The notes beneath the pieces were generated by a model, which was not told the origin of the DNA, did not search any database, and saw only the letters and a program-made list of their open reading frames with translations. Shown one piece after another: positions 17,807 through 26,168 of a stretch of 48,702 bases of DNA. Source of the stretch: Gammaproteobacteria bacterium (lineage in GTDB: Bacteria; Pseudomonadota; Gammaproteobacteria; Pseudomonadales; Azotimanducaceae). A program made the translations under genes and the position numbers. The DNA is taken from assembly GCA_026707945.1 (NCBI GenBank), contig JAPOVV010000024.1, positions 1 to 48,702 of the forward strand. Reading direction: 5' to 3'. Position 1 is the first letter of the stretch; the number at the start of each line of letters is the position of its first letter.

Positions 17807-18853
17807 CTAGTTACTTGCTGCCAGTGCTTCGCGTTCGAGACGCCGTGCGCCGCGAAGAATATTCCCCATAGCGTAGTTGCCCTCATGGCAAGCGTATTCA
17901 AAGATTCGTTCGTCGGACTCGGGCCAAACGTAATCACCAGCCCACTTGTCTTGCCACGTTGTGGGGTCCTCGACCTCGAAGCTGTAATGCAGGTTTCGAT
18001 CGTCGATCCGTTCAAATCGTTCAATAACCTTAAGGTGCCTCGACGCCCCGGCTTGCGCTGGGGTATCGTTGAAGTTGGTGGTCTCGACAACGAGAGTGTC
18101 GTCTTCCCACCAACCGATCGAGTCGCCCATCCACAGACGAACGTCGTCCGGCGGATGTTCGCTGTTGAGTCTGATTGTTCGGGCGTCGTGAACCATCTCG
18201 ACCAGAATTACGATCTTGTCAGGTCCCTGTACGATCTTCTTATGGTTGTTGTACAGCGCGGGCATCATCGGTGGACCACCTGTCGAACTGAACCCTTGGA
18301 GACACCTGTCCGCCAGCGTCAATCCTTCAGGGTTGTCATAAGGCCCAGGACCTTCTCGATCTATCCAGTTTGCTGTCCCATCGTTTCGCGCAAAGGATCG
18401 ATATAGAGCACGCAGTCGCGCTCCGGCTTCTGCGGTAAATGCAGGTCGCCGGCCGTTTTCAGGATAGGTGATGATCGACGTTCGATATTTGCCGTCAATC
18501 GCGTTCATCGTTTCGCCGTTATCGATCCAGAAGGTGTTGTAGCCTCCAACATTCCCTGCGGCGCCCGGAGAGCCGTCACCACCTTCTGGCGGTGCTTCTC
18601 GGTTCGGGTCTTTCTTTGCATTGTTAGCGGCTAGCGCTTGCGCAGTTTGACGAGCTCGTTCTTCAGCTTGCTCTTTTGTCACGTACAGCTCGTTCGCGTA
18701 GTAATTAGGTCGTTGCACCGGCGTGAGTGTCGCGGTGTCATACGTACCAGTGAAATCCGGCGTGCCCCAAGGTGTTCGAGGGTAGTCCGCCTCGGCTTCG
18801 GCGAATGCACTTCCTGACAAGGCTATCAGTAGTGCCGTAGCGATAAATCTCAT
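17807..18853 (-). CDS. Conserved exported protein of unknown function
   Basis: A 348-residue exported protein with a signal peptide ending near GSAFAEAEA. I do not recognise a named domain. The C-terminal half shares a pattern with the upstream lipoprotein: WMGDSIGWWEDDTLVVETTNF, then HLKVIERFERI, then a late acidic block with a Cys (FEYACHEGNYAMG). The middle contains a Gly/Pro-rich insertion around residues 88-105. GGAGG is 7 bases before the ATG at 18853, which makes that start better than the ATG two codons upstream. The lipoprotein gene stops 2 bases before it, so the two are coupled. Such pairs commonly sit near DUF6152 proteins in marine proteobacterial genomes; that is recollection and not a proven link. 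Confidence 0.72.
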   Translation of the reverse strand: MRFIATALLIALSGSAFAEAEADYPRTPWGTPDFTGTYDTATLTPVQRPNYYANELYVTKEQAEERARQTAQALAANNAKKDPNREAPPEGGDGSPGAAGNVGGYNTFWIDNGETMNAIDGKYRTSIITYPENGRRPAFTAEAGARLRALYRSFARNDGTANWIDREGPGPYDNPEGLTLADRCLQGFSSTGGPPMMPALYNNHKKIVQGPDKIVILVEMVHDARTIRLNSEHPPDDVRLWMGDSIGWWEDDTLVVETTNFNDTPAQAGASRHLKVIERFERIDDRNLHYSFEVEDPTTWQDKWAGDYVWPESDERIFEYACHEGNYAMGNILRGARRLEREALAASN

Positions 18854-18855
18854 GA

Positions 18856-19872
18856 TCATTCCTCCCAGCCTCGCGGCAATGGATTACGACGCCACTCCCC
18901 ATACATCAGTTCTTCGACGAACTCGACACATTTGAAGTCCATGATTCGCGCGTCCGGTTCCATACGACGATATAACGGCAAGGAAATTTTCCAAGGTTCT
19001 GTAAATGTTTCCTCATCATGAATCGTCGCTTCGTACTGCATGTGATTCGGTCCAATCGGGGTCCAACGTTCAATAACTCTCATACTGGCCGAATGGTGAT
19101 TACCCGCCCTATCAAACCACGTGTCGGCCACCTGTCCGGTGACCTCAACAACAAGCGTGTCGCCATCCCATTTTGCATAGGACTGACCCATCCATGAATC
19201 GACAGGCGCAGGACCAGGGTCCTCGAAATAGAGAATCCGGTCAGCGTTCGCGAACTCATAAACGATGAACATCGAATCGTGTCCTTGAACGATTTCAAAT
19301 GGGAAAGGCATGTAGGTTGAACGAGGTACACCGGGCAGGAAGCACTTGATAGCAGGATCGCGATTCAAGTAATCTGCACGATTCTCATCGCGAATCTTCA
19401 GTGCGTCGGATGTATAAGGAATCGTACCGCTACCTACTACTATGCCCATCCCTGCTGGTACCGCACCGATTGCCCCAAGTGCTAGGATTCGTTGGTGCGG
19501 TACGGGAACCACTGGACCGTCTCGCAACTGAAGTGCTGGGCGCGCCAAATGTCGCTCGATATCCCAATGAGCGCTGCTAACGGCCTGCCAAATGCCGGAG
19601 AGGTCTGGGATGTCTGTACCAGCGATTCGAGGTGCCTGCCAATCGACCCCTTCTTGTGTCCGAGGTGCTCTCCAAGCAACTTTTTCCTGCGTATGAGGTG
19701 CTTCCGGTTCAACTTTTTCCGGTGTAGTGGGTGCTTTCGGTTCGGCTTCTTCCTGCGTAACGGTACAGCCCGAGAGGATCATTCCTAAAGCGAGCAATAA
19801 GAGCATTCTGCGCGGATGAAAGTCTAGCGTTGAAGCACGCTTACCGGATAGTCTCATAGTCAGATTGGTCAT
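18856..19872 (-). CDS. Putative lipoprotein, paralogue of the next gene
   Basis: A 338-residue protein with a lipobox (LSGC, Cys36) after a hydrophobic stretch with two Arg before it, so it is likely lipid-anchored. Residues 46-89 are four copies of an 11-residue Pro-rich repeat (APxTxEKV pattern). The globular part follows from DIPDLSGIWQAV. It shares WMGQSYAKWDGDTLVVEVTG, SMRVIERW and the late MDFKCVEF with the following gene, so the two derive from one ancestor. Function unknown. The start is uncertain: Met6 (19857) or Met23 (19806) could also serve. It heads the minus-strand operon ending at the terminator at 17239-17272. Confidence 0.7.
   Translation of the reverse strand: MTNLTMRLSGKRASTLDFHPRRMLLLLALGMILSGCTVTQEEAEPKAPTTPEKVEPEAPHTQEKVAWRAPRTQEGVDWQAPRIAGTDIPDLSGIWQAVSSAHWDIERHLARPALQLRDGPVVPVPHQRILALGAIGAVPAGMGIVVGSGTIPYTSDALKIRDENRADYLNRDPAIKCFLPGVPRSTYMPFPFEIVQGHDSMFIVYEFANADRILYFEDPGPAPVDSWMGQSYAKWDGDTLVVEVTGQVADTWFDRAGNHHSASMRVIERWTPIGPNHMQYEATIHDEETFTEPWKISLPLYRRMEPDARIMDFKCVEFVEELMYGEWRRNPLPRGWEE
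19606..19737 (-). repeat. 33-base tandem repeat inside the lipoprotein gene
   Basis: Four consecutive 33-base units encode KAPTTPEKVEP, EAPHTQEKVAW, RAPRTQEGVDW and QAPRIAGTDIP. The last is the most decayed. This is a Pro-rich linker between the lipid anchor and the folded domain. Confidence 0.8.
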
Positions 19873-19916
19873 CCTGCGCTAAATTCAAAAATCATTTTAC
19901 GCTTGGGTGCTAACGG

Positions 19917-19956
19917 GCGAGACATCGGTCAAGTAAGTGTGATATCTCGCTGACCG
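19917..19956. repeat. Two interleaved inverted repeats
   Basis: GCGAGA (19917) pairs with TCTCGC (19945) and CGGTCA (19926) pairs with TGACCG (19951). The two pairs cross, so as RNA this could make an H-type pseudoknot. It lies in the spacer between the lipoprotein start and the ATPase stop. Confidence 0.4.
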
Positions 19957-20019
19957 GCTTCGTGTATGGTTCATGAAGATCGTTCGGTTGCTACACGATC
20001 TCTCGTACAGCGTATCCGA

Positions 20020-21180
20020 TTAGACTAAAGCTAGTTCGTTGAGCGCGTCGCGCCAATATACACAGAGCACGTTCTTAATACGCATTCGCGTTTGATCCTG
20101 GCTGATACACAAGGCTAGAGGATTGTCGAAATCCTGTTTGAAACGTGCTAGGTTGCTCACGTCCCGATCATCTACACGAGACGAAGACTTAATTTCAATG
20201 AGTACGGTTGGCAGACCCGGCCGTTCGATTAAGAGATCGATTTCCGCTCCAGCACCAGTTCTCAGGTAAGAGAGCCGCCAGTCGGGATAGTGATAGTTAG
20301 CTAGATAGAAAATCTGCGTAATCACGAACTGCTCAAACAACCTACCGTATTCATAGGTTCCCGCTTCTAAAGGCATCTGAAGGGTTCGGTCTAGAGCTCG
20401 CTTGACGCCAACGTCGAAGAAGTAGAACTTTGGGTTAACGCGCTGTTGTTTCCTAACGGAACGGTGATACGGTGGAAGAAGAAACCCCACGAGCGTGTCT
20501 TCTAATATGCTGAAATATGTGACTACTGTTTTTGGGTCGACACCAACATCTTTGGCAATATTGGCATAGTTCACGATAAGACCGTTTGACTGCGCGGCAA
20601 CTTCAAGAAATTGCCGAAACGGATCGAGTCCTCTGACGAGCTGTTCTGCTACGATCTCCTCTTTCAAGTAGGTCAAGGCGTACGCACGTAGGTACTGTGC
20701 CTTGTCGTCAGATTGGAGCAACGAATAGATACGGGGCAAGGTACCCCAACTCAATGCGTCATCGAGCGCCATCGCGTCGCCGAGCTCTGGTATCGTGAAT
20801 GGAAAAAGGTTGTAAACGAATGCTCTGCCAGCCAAGAGATTCGAAGCCCCTCGTCGTAGCTTTCTTCCACTTGACCCAGTGAGCACAAAGTGTTTTGGTG
20901 TCGTTTCAATTAGACGATGGACGATGTCAAGTAGACGTGGGACTCGTTGCACCTCGTCGACGAGCACCCAGTCGACGCCATCGGGCAGCGCATGGACCTC
21001 CTGTTCCAAGCGCTGCGGAGTCCGGCGATACGTGTCTTCAGTTACTGGGTCGAGTAGATCTAAGTACAACGATGTATCAGGATCGAAGGTTTGCTTGATG
21101 TATGTGGTCTTGCCGGTCCCACGAGCGCCGAATAGAAAGAACGAGCTTTGCGATGTTGTCCGCAATAATCGATCGAACAT
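20020..21180 (-). CDS. AAA-type ATPase with DUF4143 domain
   Basis: A 386-residue member of the common ATP-binding proteins with an AAA core and a C-terminal DUF4143 region. The Walker A is GARGTGKTT near residue 20, Walker B is VLVDEVQRVP, and sensor 1 is VLTGSSGRKL. The C-terminal part contains EIDLLIERPGLPTVLIEIKSSS, which resembles the E-x-D ... E-x-K arrangement of PD-(D/E)xK nucleases. The role of the family is poorly known; it is patchy and often mobile between genomes. I chose the ATG at 21180 because the family starts with a short segment before the P-loop; the open frame extends 12 codons further. It stands alone between two spacers. Confidence 0.85.
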   Translation of the reverse strand: MFDRLLRTTSQSSFFLFGARGTGKTTYIKQTFDPDTSLYLDLLDPVTEDTYRRTPQRLEQEVHALPDGVDWVLVDEVQRVPRLLDIVHRLIETTPKHFVLTGSSGRKLRRGASNLLAGRAFVYNLFPFTIPELGDAMALDDALSWGTLPRIYSLLQSDDKAQYLRAYALTYLKEEIVAEQLVRGLDPFRQFLEVAAQSNGLIVNYANIAKDVGVDPKTVVTYFSILEDTLVGFLLPPYHRSVRKQQRVNPKFYFFDVGVKRALDRTLQMPLEAGTYEYGRLFEQFVITQIFYLANYHYPDWRLSYLRTGAGAEIDLLIERPGLPTVLIEIKSSSRVDDRDVSNLARFKQDFDNPLALCISQDQTRMRIKNVLCVYWRDALNELALV

Positions 21181-21583
21181 AATGCGACAATTATAGAAAT
21201 ATGGAGTACATTCCATATATCGAATCTAAATGTGGAACTAATTCCGTATTTACGCTATGATGGTTTTATGTTCATCATTAAGGAATGCTGGTTAGAGGTG
21301 GTATTACCCGGCTAAAGAGCAAGGTGTATCGGACAGGCTTACCAGGAAGATGGATTGGAAACGAGAAAATCTGGTAGCAAGTAAGACGCGCCCAGAATAT
21401 AGAACCAGTTCATACGACTCTGTTGTCTATTTACGCCCATGTGTCAAATTGCACAATGCCTCGTTGCACAGAAGAGCTGCTATCGTCCATACAATTCACA
21501 GTAACCGCGTTCCGCAACATGGCGTTCGTCGCTAATGCGGATTTTCGAAATGAAAATGAGCATGTTAGGTAGTGGTTGTTAGA
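21181..21583. other. Spacer with no recognised gene
   Basis: About 400 bases, AT-richer than the neighbours. It presumably holds the minus-strand promoter of the DUF4143 ATPase next to 21181. Short open frames in it have no recognisable protein pattern. No RNA gene was seen. Confidence 0.5.
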
Positions 21584-21832
21584 ATGCAGCATCAACCTGA
21601 CGAAATGGCTGTATCGAGTAGCTCGTCCCAGAGACAAGCTAGGCCTGCCCTAATCTCTGCGACCGTAGGTATCTTATTGATATTGCACGGTTTCTTTATT
21701 GGGGGTTTGCTGGTTCTTGAAGTTGCGTTCATGTCGTCATGTTCAAGAAACGTGCTTAGGTTTTTCTGGGGGTTAGTTTGGACATTAGTCGTTGCCGCTT
21801 ATTTCTATTATTGGCTCATTTTCATCGCGTAA
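21584..21832 (+). CDS. Small hypothetical membrane protein
   Basis: A possible 82-residue protein: a polar N-terminus rich in Ser and Gln, then two hydrophobic segments (ATVGILLILHGFFIGGLLVLEVAF and LRFFWGLVWTLVVAAYFYYWLIFIA). It looks like a two-span membrane protein. I do not recognise the family and the ribosome site is weak; the frame also stays open from a GTG at 21572. The coherent pair of hydrophobic segments is the only support. Confidence 0.4.
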   Translation: MQHQPDEMAVSSSSSQRQARPALISATVGILLILHGFFIGGLLVLEVAFMSSCSRNVLRFFWGLVWTLVVAAYFYYWLIFIA

Positions 21833-21919
21833 TGAGGCTTAGCTACGAGGTCAATCGGATCGAGGTTTGTGATGACGAAGAAACAACGTTTGGTTACGCG
21901 TGCCTTGCGCTAAGAAATG

Positions 21920-21950
21920 GTGGTCTCCGCTTCATGTTGAGGAAGACCAC
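21920..21950 (+). promoter_or_regulatory. Stem-loop in the leader of the redoxin/c-heme gene
   Basis: GTGGTCT (21920) pairs with AGACCAC (21944) around a 17-base loop. The hairpin ends 6 bases before the ribosome site AGGAG, which is followed by a T-run and the ATG at 21969. It may influence translation; no known riboswitch pattern was recognised. Confidence 0.4.
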
Positions 21951-21968
21951 AAACCAGGAGCTTTTTTT

Positions 21969-23930
21969 ATGTTGAGAAATGTGCTGATTACGTCATGTTT
22001 GTTGATTGGCGTCGCGGCGTGGGCAGTGCCCGTCGAGAACTTTTCGTTGCTCGATCAAAACGGTGATGCCCACGAACTTTATTACTACTCTGACGCCGAC
22101 GCTGTTGTCGTCATCGTACAAGGTAATGCATGCCCGATCATTCGAAACGCACTTCCCGATATTCGCGAAGTTCGTGATAGGTTCGCCGATGACAACGTCG
22201 TGTTTCTCATGCTTAATGCAAACATGCAGGACACTCGCGAGTCGATCCAGGCTGAAGCTGCCGAGTGGAACATCGATATGCCCATCTTGGTCGATGAGTC
22301 GCAATTGGTTGCTCGTGGGCTTGGCGTAACGCGCACTGCGGAGGCGTTCGTTATTAACCCTTCGAATTGGGACTTGGTTTATCGCGGACCGTTAAACGAT
22401 CGAATTGGTTATGAACGTCAGAAAGCCGAAGCAGATGCGCACTATGTCGTTGATGCGGTTCAGGCAATTAAGGACGGCACCGAGCCTGTATCTCAAGTCG
22501 ACAGCGTTAAAGGATGTTTGATCAACATCGAAGAACCAACGACAGAGATTTCATACGTCGAAGACGTGGTTCCCATTCTGCATCAGAACTGCGTGCACTG
22601 CCACACGCCCGGTGGTATTGGTCCTTGGGCGATGTCGAGTTATGAGATGGTCAAAGGATTCGCGCCGATGATGCGCGAGGTACTGCGCACGAATAGGATG
22701 CCGCCGTGGCACGCAGACCCGCACATCGGTGAGTGGGGGAACGATCGCAGCATCTCAATTGAAGATAAGAAATTACTGGTTGATTGGATTGAAGCCGGCG
22801 CGCCGCGAGGCGAAGGTGAGGATCCATTAGGCACTATCGTTGCTTCTATCGAAGCGAACCGAAGTTCTGCAGATTGGCCGCTTGGCGAACCCGATTTCAT
22901 CATCAACGTTCCTGCATTCGAGGTCCCTGCGACGGGTGTCGTTGAGTATCAGAACCATGAAATCGCGTCAAATATCACTGAAGACGTTTGGGTGCGTGGC
23001 ATCGATGTCAAACCTGGGGATACGAATGTCCTTCACCATGCGTTGGTCGGCTCAAATGAACAGGGGAGTCGATCGAGACGCGGCGTATTCAACAATTTCT
23101 TGGGCGGGTATGCGCCAGGCGTGATTGGCGACTTCGCACCTGAAGGAACGGGTACGTTGATCAAGAAAGATTCGATCATCGCCGTTCAAATGCACTATAC
23201 GCCCTATGGTAAGACAGTTGTAGATGAAACACAGATTGGGCTCTATACCTACGATGAGCCACCGGAACGGTTTGTGCGCCACGGCGTCGTCATTAACTTC
23301 AATCTTGCCATCCCGCCGAATACGAAAGCACACGAAGAAGGTGCATATATCGAATTCGACAAAGATGCTGAGCTGTACTCTATTCTGCCTCACTCTCACT
23401 ATCGAGGTCGAAGCTCCACGTTCGAATTGGAGCTGCCGAACGGCGACCGAGAAGTTTTGTTGTCTGTACCGGATTATGACTTCAACTGGCAGACGGGCTA
23501 TGCATTCGCGGAACCAAAACATGTACCTGCTGGTTCGAAATTGATCCACAAGACGATATACGACAATTCGGGACAGAACTTCGCGAATCCAGATCCTGAC
23601 AAGACGGTGACCTGGGGATTGCAGTCTTGGGATGAAATGCTCTACGGCGCATTCGTGTATCGATGGAGCGACGAGACTACGGCTAAGCCGATTCACTCCG
23701 CGAGTCGTTTCCGCGCCGCGCAGACGGTGGGGATGTTGGACCTCGATATGGACGGAGGCATTCAGCAGAGCGAGTTGAGAGAACGTCTGCAGAAGCAGTT
23801 AGAACCCGCGTTTACTCACTTTGATGCGAATGGCAACGCAGCCCTTGAGGTGGAAGAACTTTTCAACTACCAAAATTTCGTGGCGCAACGACGCGCTCAA
23901 GCACAACAGGCTGAAGCCCAATCTAATTAA
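21969..23930 (+). CDS. Exported redoxin / c-heme / copper-monooxygenase-like / EF-hand protein
   Basis: A 653-residue multidomain exported protein. Residues 1-20 are a signal peptide. Residues 23-170 look like a redoxin (VENFSLLDQNG, GNACPIIRN with a single Cys55, PILVDESQLVARGLGV). A CVHCH heme-binding motif lies at 208-212, with MPPWHADP shortly after as in cytochrome-like domains. Residues 330-565 resemble the type II copper ascorbate-dependent monooxygenase fold: LHHA (355-358), QMHY (407-410) and HSHYRG (475-480) supply candidate copper ligands. The tail holds two EF-hand-like loops (DLDMDGGIQQSEL at 591, DANGNAALEVEEL at 619). The likely setting is periplasmic redox chemistry; the substrate is unknown. 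AGGAG lies 8 bases before the ATG. SelD-fusion gene follows after 15 bases. Confidence 0.8.
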   Translation: MLRNVLITSCLLIGVAAWAVPVENFSLLDQNGDAHELYYYSDADAVVVIVQGNACPIIRNALPDIREVRDRFADDNVVFLMLNANMQDTRESIQAEAAEWNIDMPILVDESQLVARGLGVTRTAEAFVINPSNWDLVYRGPLNDRIGYERQKAEADAHYVVDAVQAIKDGTEPVSQVDSVKGCLINIEEPTTEISYVEDVVPILHQNCVHCHTPGGIGPWAMSSYEMVKGFAPMMREVLRTNRMPPWHADPHIGEWGNDRSISIEDKKLLVDWIEAGAPRGEGEDPLGTIVASIEANRSSADWPLGEPDFIINVPAFEVPATGVVEYQNHEIASNITEDVWVRGIDVKPGDTNVLHHALVGSNEQGSRSRRGVFNNFLGGYAPGVIGDFAPEGTGTLIKKDSIIAVQMHYTPYGKTVVDETQIGLYTYDEPPERFVRHGVVINFNLAIPPNTKAHEEGAYIEFDKDAELYSILPHSHYRGRSSTFELELPNGDREVLLSVPDYDFNWQTGYAFAEPKHVPAGSKLIHKTIYDNSGQNFANPDPDKTVTWGLQSWDEMLYGAFVYRWSDETTAKPIHSASRFRAAQTVGMLDLDMDGGIQQSELRERLQKQLEPAFTHFDANGNAALEVEELFNYQNFVAQRRAQAQQAEAQSN

Positions 23931-23945
23931 AGTGTCACGAGCGGA

Positions 23946-26168
23946 TTGGCGCTCGTGAATACTGATCAACCTTACTTGCGTGACCTGCTGCTAATCGGCG
24001 GCGGGCACGCGCACGTCCAAGTAATCCGGCGCTTCGGGATGAATCCGGAACCGGGCGTTCGAGTGACGTTGGTGAGTAGAGAAAGTGCCACACCCTATAC
24101 CGGGATGTTGCCGGGTTTCGTTGCTGGTGAATACGAGCGATCAGAGATCGTCATTGATCTCTTGAAGTTAGCTCGTTTTGCTGATTGTCGATTCATCGAC
24201 GCCAATGTAGAGCGTGTGGACGTTAGCGATCAGCGTGCACACCTCGACGGTGGACGTACGCCAATAAGGTTCGACGTGTTGTCGATCAATACAGGTGGCG
24301 ATTGCACCATAGACGTCCCAGGCGGAGAGTTTGTGGAGCCGGTTAAACCCATCGGGCGCTTTCTGCAAAACTGGTCTAGAACGGCCACAAGGTTAACTTC
24401 GATCCCTCAACCACGAATAGCGATTATTGGCGGAGGTCCTGGGAGCGTCGAACTCGCCCTCGCATTACGTCATCGCCTTGGTGACGAGTGTGAGATTTCA
24501 CTAGTTACACGCTCTCACGAATTGATACCAGAGCATGGACGCATCGCACGACGTCACATCAGGACGGCTCTAAGAGACCTCCGTGTTGACGTCAAATGTG
24601 GATTCGACGTCGTAGCTGTAGAACGCAAGCGTGACCGCGATCTATTTGTGCTTCGCAATCAAGTCGGCATCGCTATCTCGTGCCATCTTGCATTCAGTGC
24701 GACTGGTGTAGGTGCGCCGGAGTGGCTGCGTGATTCAGGATTCAATGTAGACACACACGGTTTCTTGAAGGTGAACCGTTTTCTACAAACAGAAACCGCA
24801 CCAAACGTTTTTGGTGCGGGTGACGTCGTGTCACTCAATGACCAACCGCGTCCGAAATCGGGTGTTTATTCGGTACGTGAGGGACCTTATCTGGCCGAGA
24901 ATCTACGTCGTTATCTGACGGGGCGTAGTTTGAAGAAGTTCCGTGCTCAACGACGCGCGCTCGCGTTAATCAGAACCGCCCCCGGTCATGCAACCGCTTC
25001 CCGTGGGTTGCTTCAAGCGTCAGGTGGTTGGCTCTGGCGCTATAAGGATTGGATTGATCGCCGCTTTATGCGACGATTTCAAGAACTACCGGCGATGGCA
25101 GATCCCAAACCGACCTATCGAGGCAAGCTGCAAGCGGACGCCCCCGATTTGTCAATGCGCTGTGGTGGTTGTGGCGCAAAGCTAGGCGCAGACCTGCTAC
25201 AGCGTGTGCTTCATCGATTGGATATTCACTCACCCGAAAGCGTGTTTATGGGAGTCGGTGAAGACGCGGCTGTTGTGAACATGGGTTCTGCGACGATGGC
25301 GATCAGTTGCGATGGCTTTCGAGCTATGGTTGATGATCCGTGGCGATTCGGTCGGATTGCAGCCCATCACGCCTTGAACGACTTGTATGCAATGAATAGC
25401 GAACCATCTGTCGCCATTGCACTGGTTACGGTCCCATTCATGTCAGACCGTTTGATGGAAGAGGACCTATTTCACCTCATGAGTGGTGCACTCGCGATAT
25501 TCAATGAATCGGGAGTGTCTCTGGTCGGCGGGCATACCGCTGAAGGGGCGGAGCTTTCTGTGGGTTTCACGGTTGTCGGCTCGACGAGCTTTAATCTCAT
25601 GACCAAAGGTAACCTTCTTCCCACTCAATCTTTGGTGCTTACAAAACCGATTGGTGTTGGTGCCATTCTTGCGGGAGGAATGGACGGTCGGTGCGACGCT
25701 CATGCAGTTGAGAAGGCGATCCGTGTCATGGATCAATCCAATGCAACGGCTATGCAGATCTTCGCGGACTACGACGTCACGGCCTGCACTGACGTCACTG
25801 GGTTCGGCTTGGGAGGACACTTAGGTGAAATGTTGCGTGCGTCGGAACGAAGTGCAACTCTCGACCTGAATGCGATTCCCATACTCACTGAAGCAATAGA
25901 CGCATTGCTTGACGGCATCGAGAGCTCATTGCAAAAGAACAACGAGCAAATCATCAAGGATTGCATCTATGACTGCTCATCGCTGGACCCCAGATTACGC
26001 ATGTTGGCGGATCCCCAAACGAGTGGCGGGCTACTTGCTGGTGTCGATGCAGATTACGTCAATGCTTGTGTGAGTGATCTTCGACGAGCCGGTTACACGA
26101 ACGCTCACGTGGTCGGAACTGTAGACGCGCACGTTGAGCGCATTGGTCAAATTACGATTCGTAGTTGA
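23946..26168 (+). CDS. selD: FAD oxidoreductase fused to selenophosphate synthase
   Basis: A 740-residue fusion. Residues 1-380 are an NADH dehydrogenase-like flavoprotein: LLIGGGHAHVQV (FAD), IAIIGGGPGSVELAL (NAD) and VFGAGDVVSL. From about residue 400 comes SelD, which makes selenophosphate from selenide and ATP. The catalytic pair is Cys409 and Lys412 in CGGCGAK, so this protein uses Cys and not selenocysteine. GEDAAVV, ALNDLYAM, GGHTAEGAE, DVTGFGLGGHLGEM and PQTSGGLL complete the fold. The fusion is known from other bacteria; the flavoprotein may supply reduced selenium. No selA, selB, selC or tRNA 2-selenouridine synthase is in the window. TTG at 23946 or GTG at 23955 may be the start. 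The end overlaps the convergent MetX-like gene by 17 bases. Confidence 0.92.
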   Translation: MALVNTDQPYLRDLLLIGGGHAHVQVIRRFGMNPEPGVRVTLVSRESATPYTGMLPGFVAGEYERSEIVIDLLKLARFADCRFIDANVERVDVSDQRAHLDGGRTPIRFDVLSINTGGDCTIDVPGGEFVEPVKPIGRFLQNWSRTATRLTSIPQPRIAIIGGGPGSVELALALRHRLGDECEISLVTRSHELIPEHGRIARRHIRTALRDLRVDVKCGFDVVAVERKRDRDLFVLRNQVGIAISCHLAFSATGVGAPEWLRDSGFNVDTHGFLKVNRFLQTETAPNVFGAGDVVSLNDQPRPKSGVYSVREGPYLAENLRRYLTGRSLKKFRAQRRALALIRTAPGHATASRGLLQASGGWLWRYKDWIDRRFMRRFQELPAMADPKPTYRGKLQADAPDLSMRCGGCGAKLGADLLQRVLHRLDIHSPESVFMGVGEDAAVVNMGSATMAISCDGFRAMVDDPWRFGRIAAHHALNDLYAMNSEPSVAIALVTVPFMSDRLMEEDLFHLMSGALAIFNESGVSLVGGHTAEGAELSVGFTVVGSTSFNLMTKGNLLPTQSLVLTKPIGVGAILAGGMDGRCDAHAVEKAIRVMDQSNATAMQIFADYDVTACTDVTGFGLGGHLGEMLRASERSATLDLNAIPILTEAIDALLDGIESSLQKNNEQIIKDCIYDCSSLDPRLRMLADPQTSGGLLAGVDADYVNACVSDLRRAGYTNAHVVGTVDAHVERIGQITIRS

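Noticed and set aside
17759-18406. 215-codon plus-strand open frame opposite the exported protein gene
   Set aside because: The opposite strand has a signal peptide, ribosome site and operon context; this frame has none.
21350-21535. 61-codon plus-strand open frame in the spacer after the ATPase gene
   Set aside because: No ribosome site, no hydrophobic or domain pattern, and composition unlike the neighbouring genes.
23052-23696. 214-codon minus-strand open frame within the redoxin/c-heme gene
   Set aside because: Antisense shadow of a gene with clear motifs; low-complexity Arg/Val-rich product.
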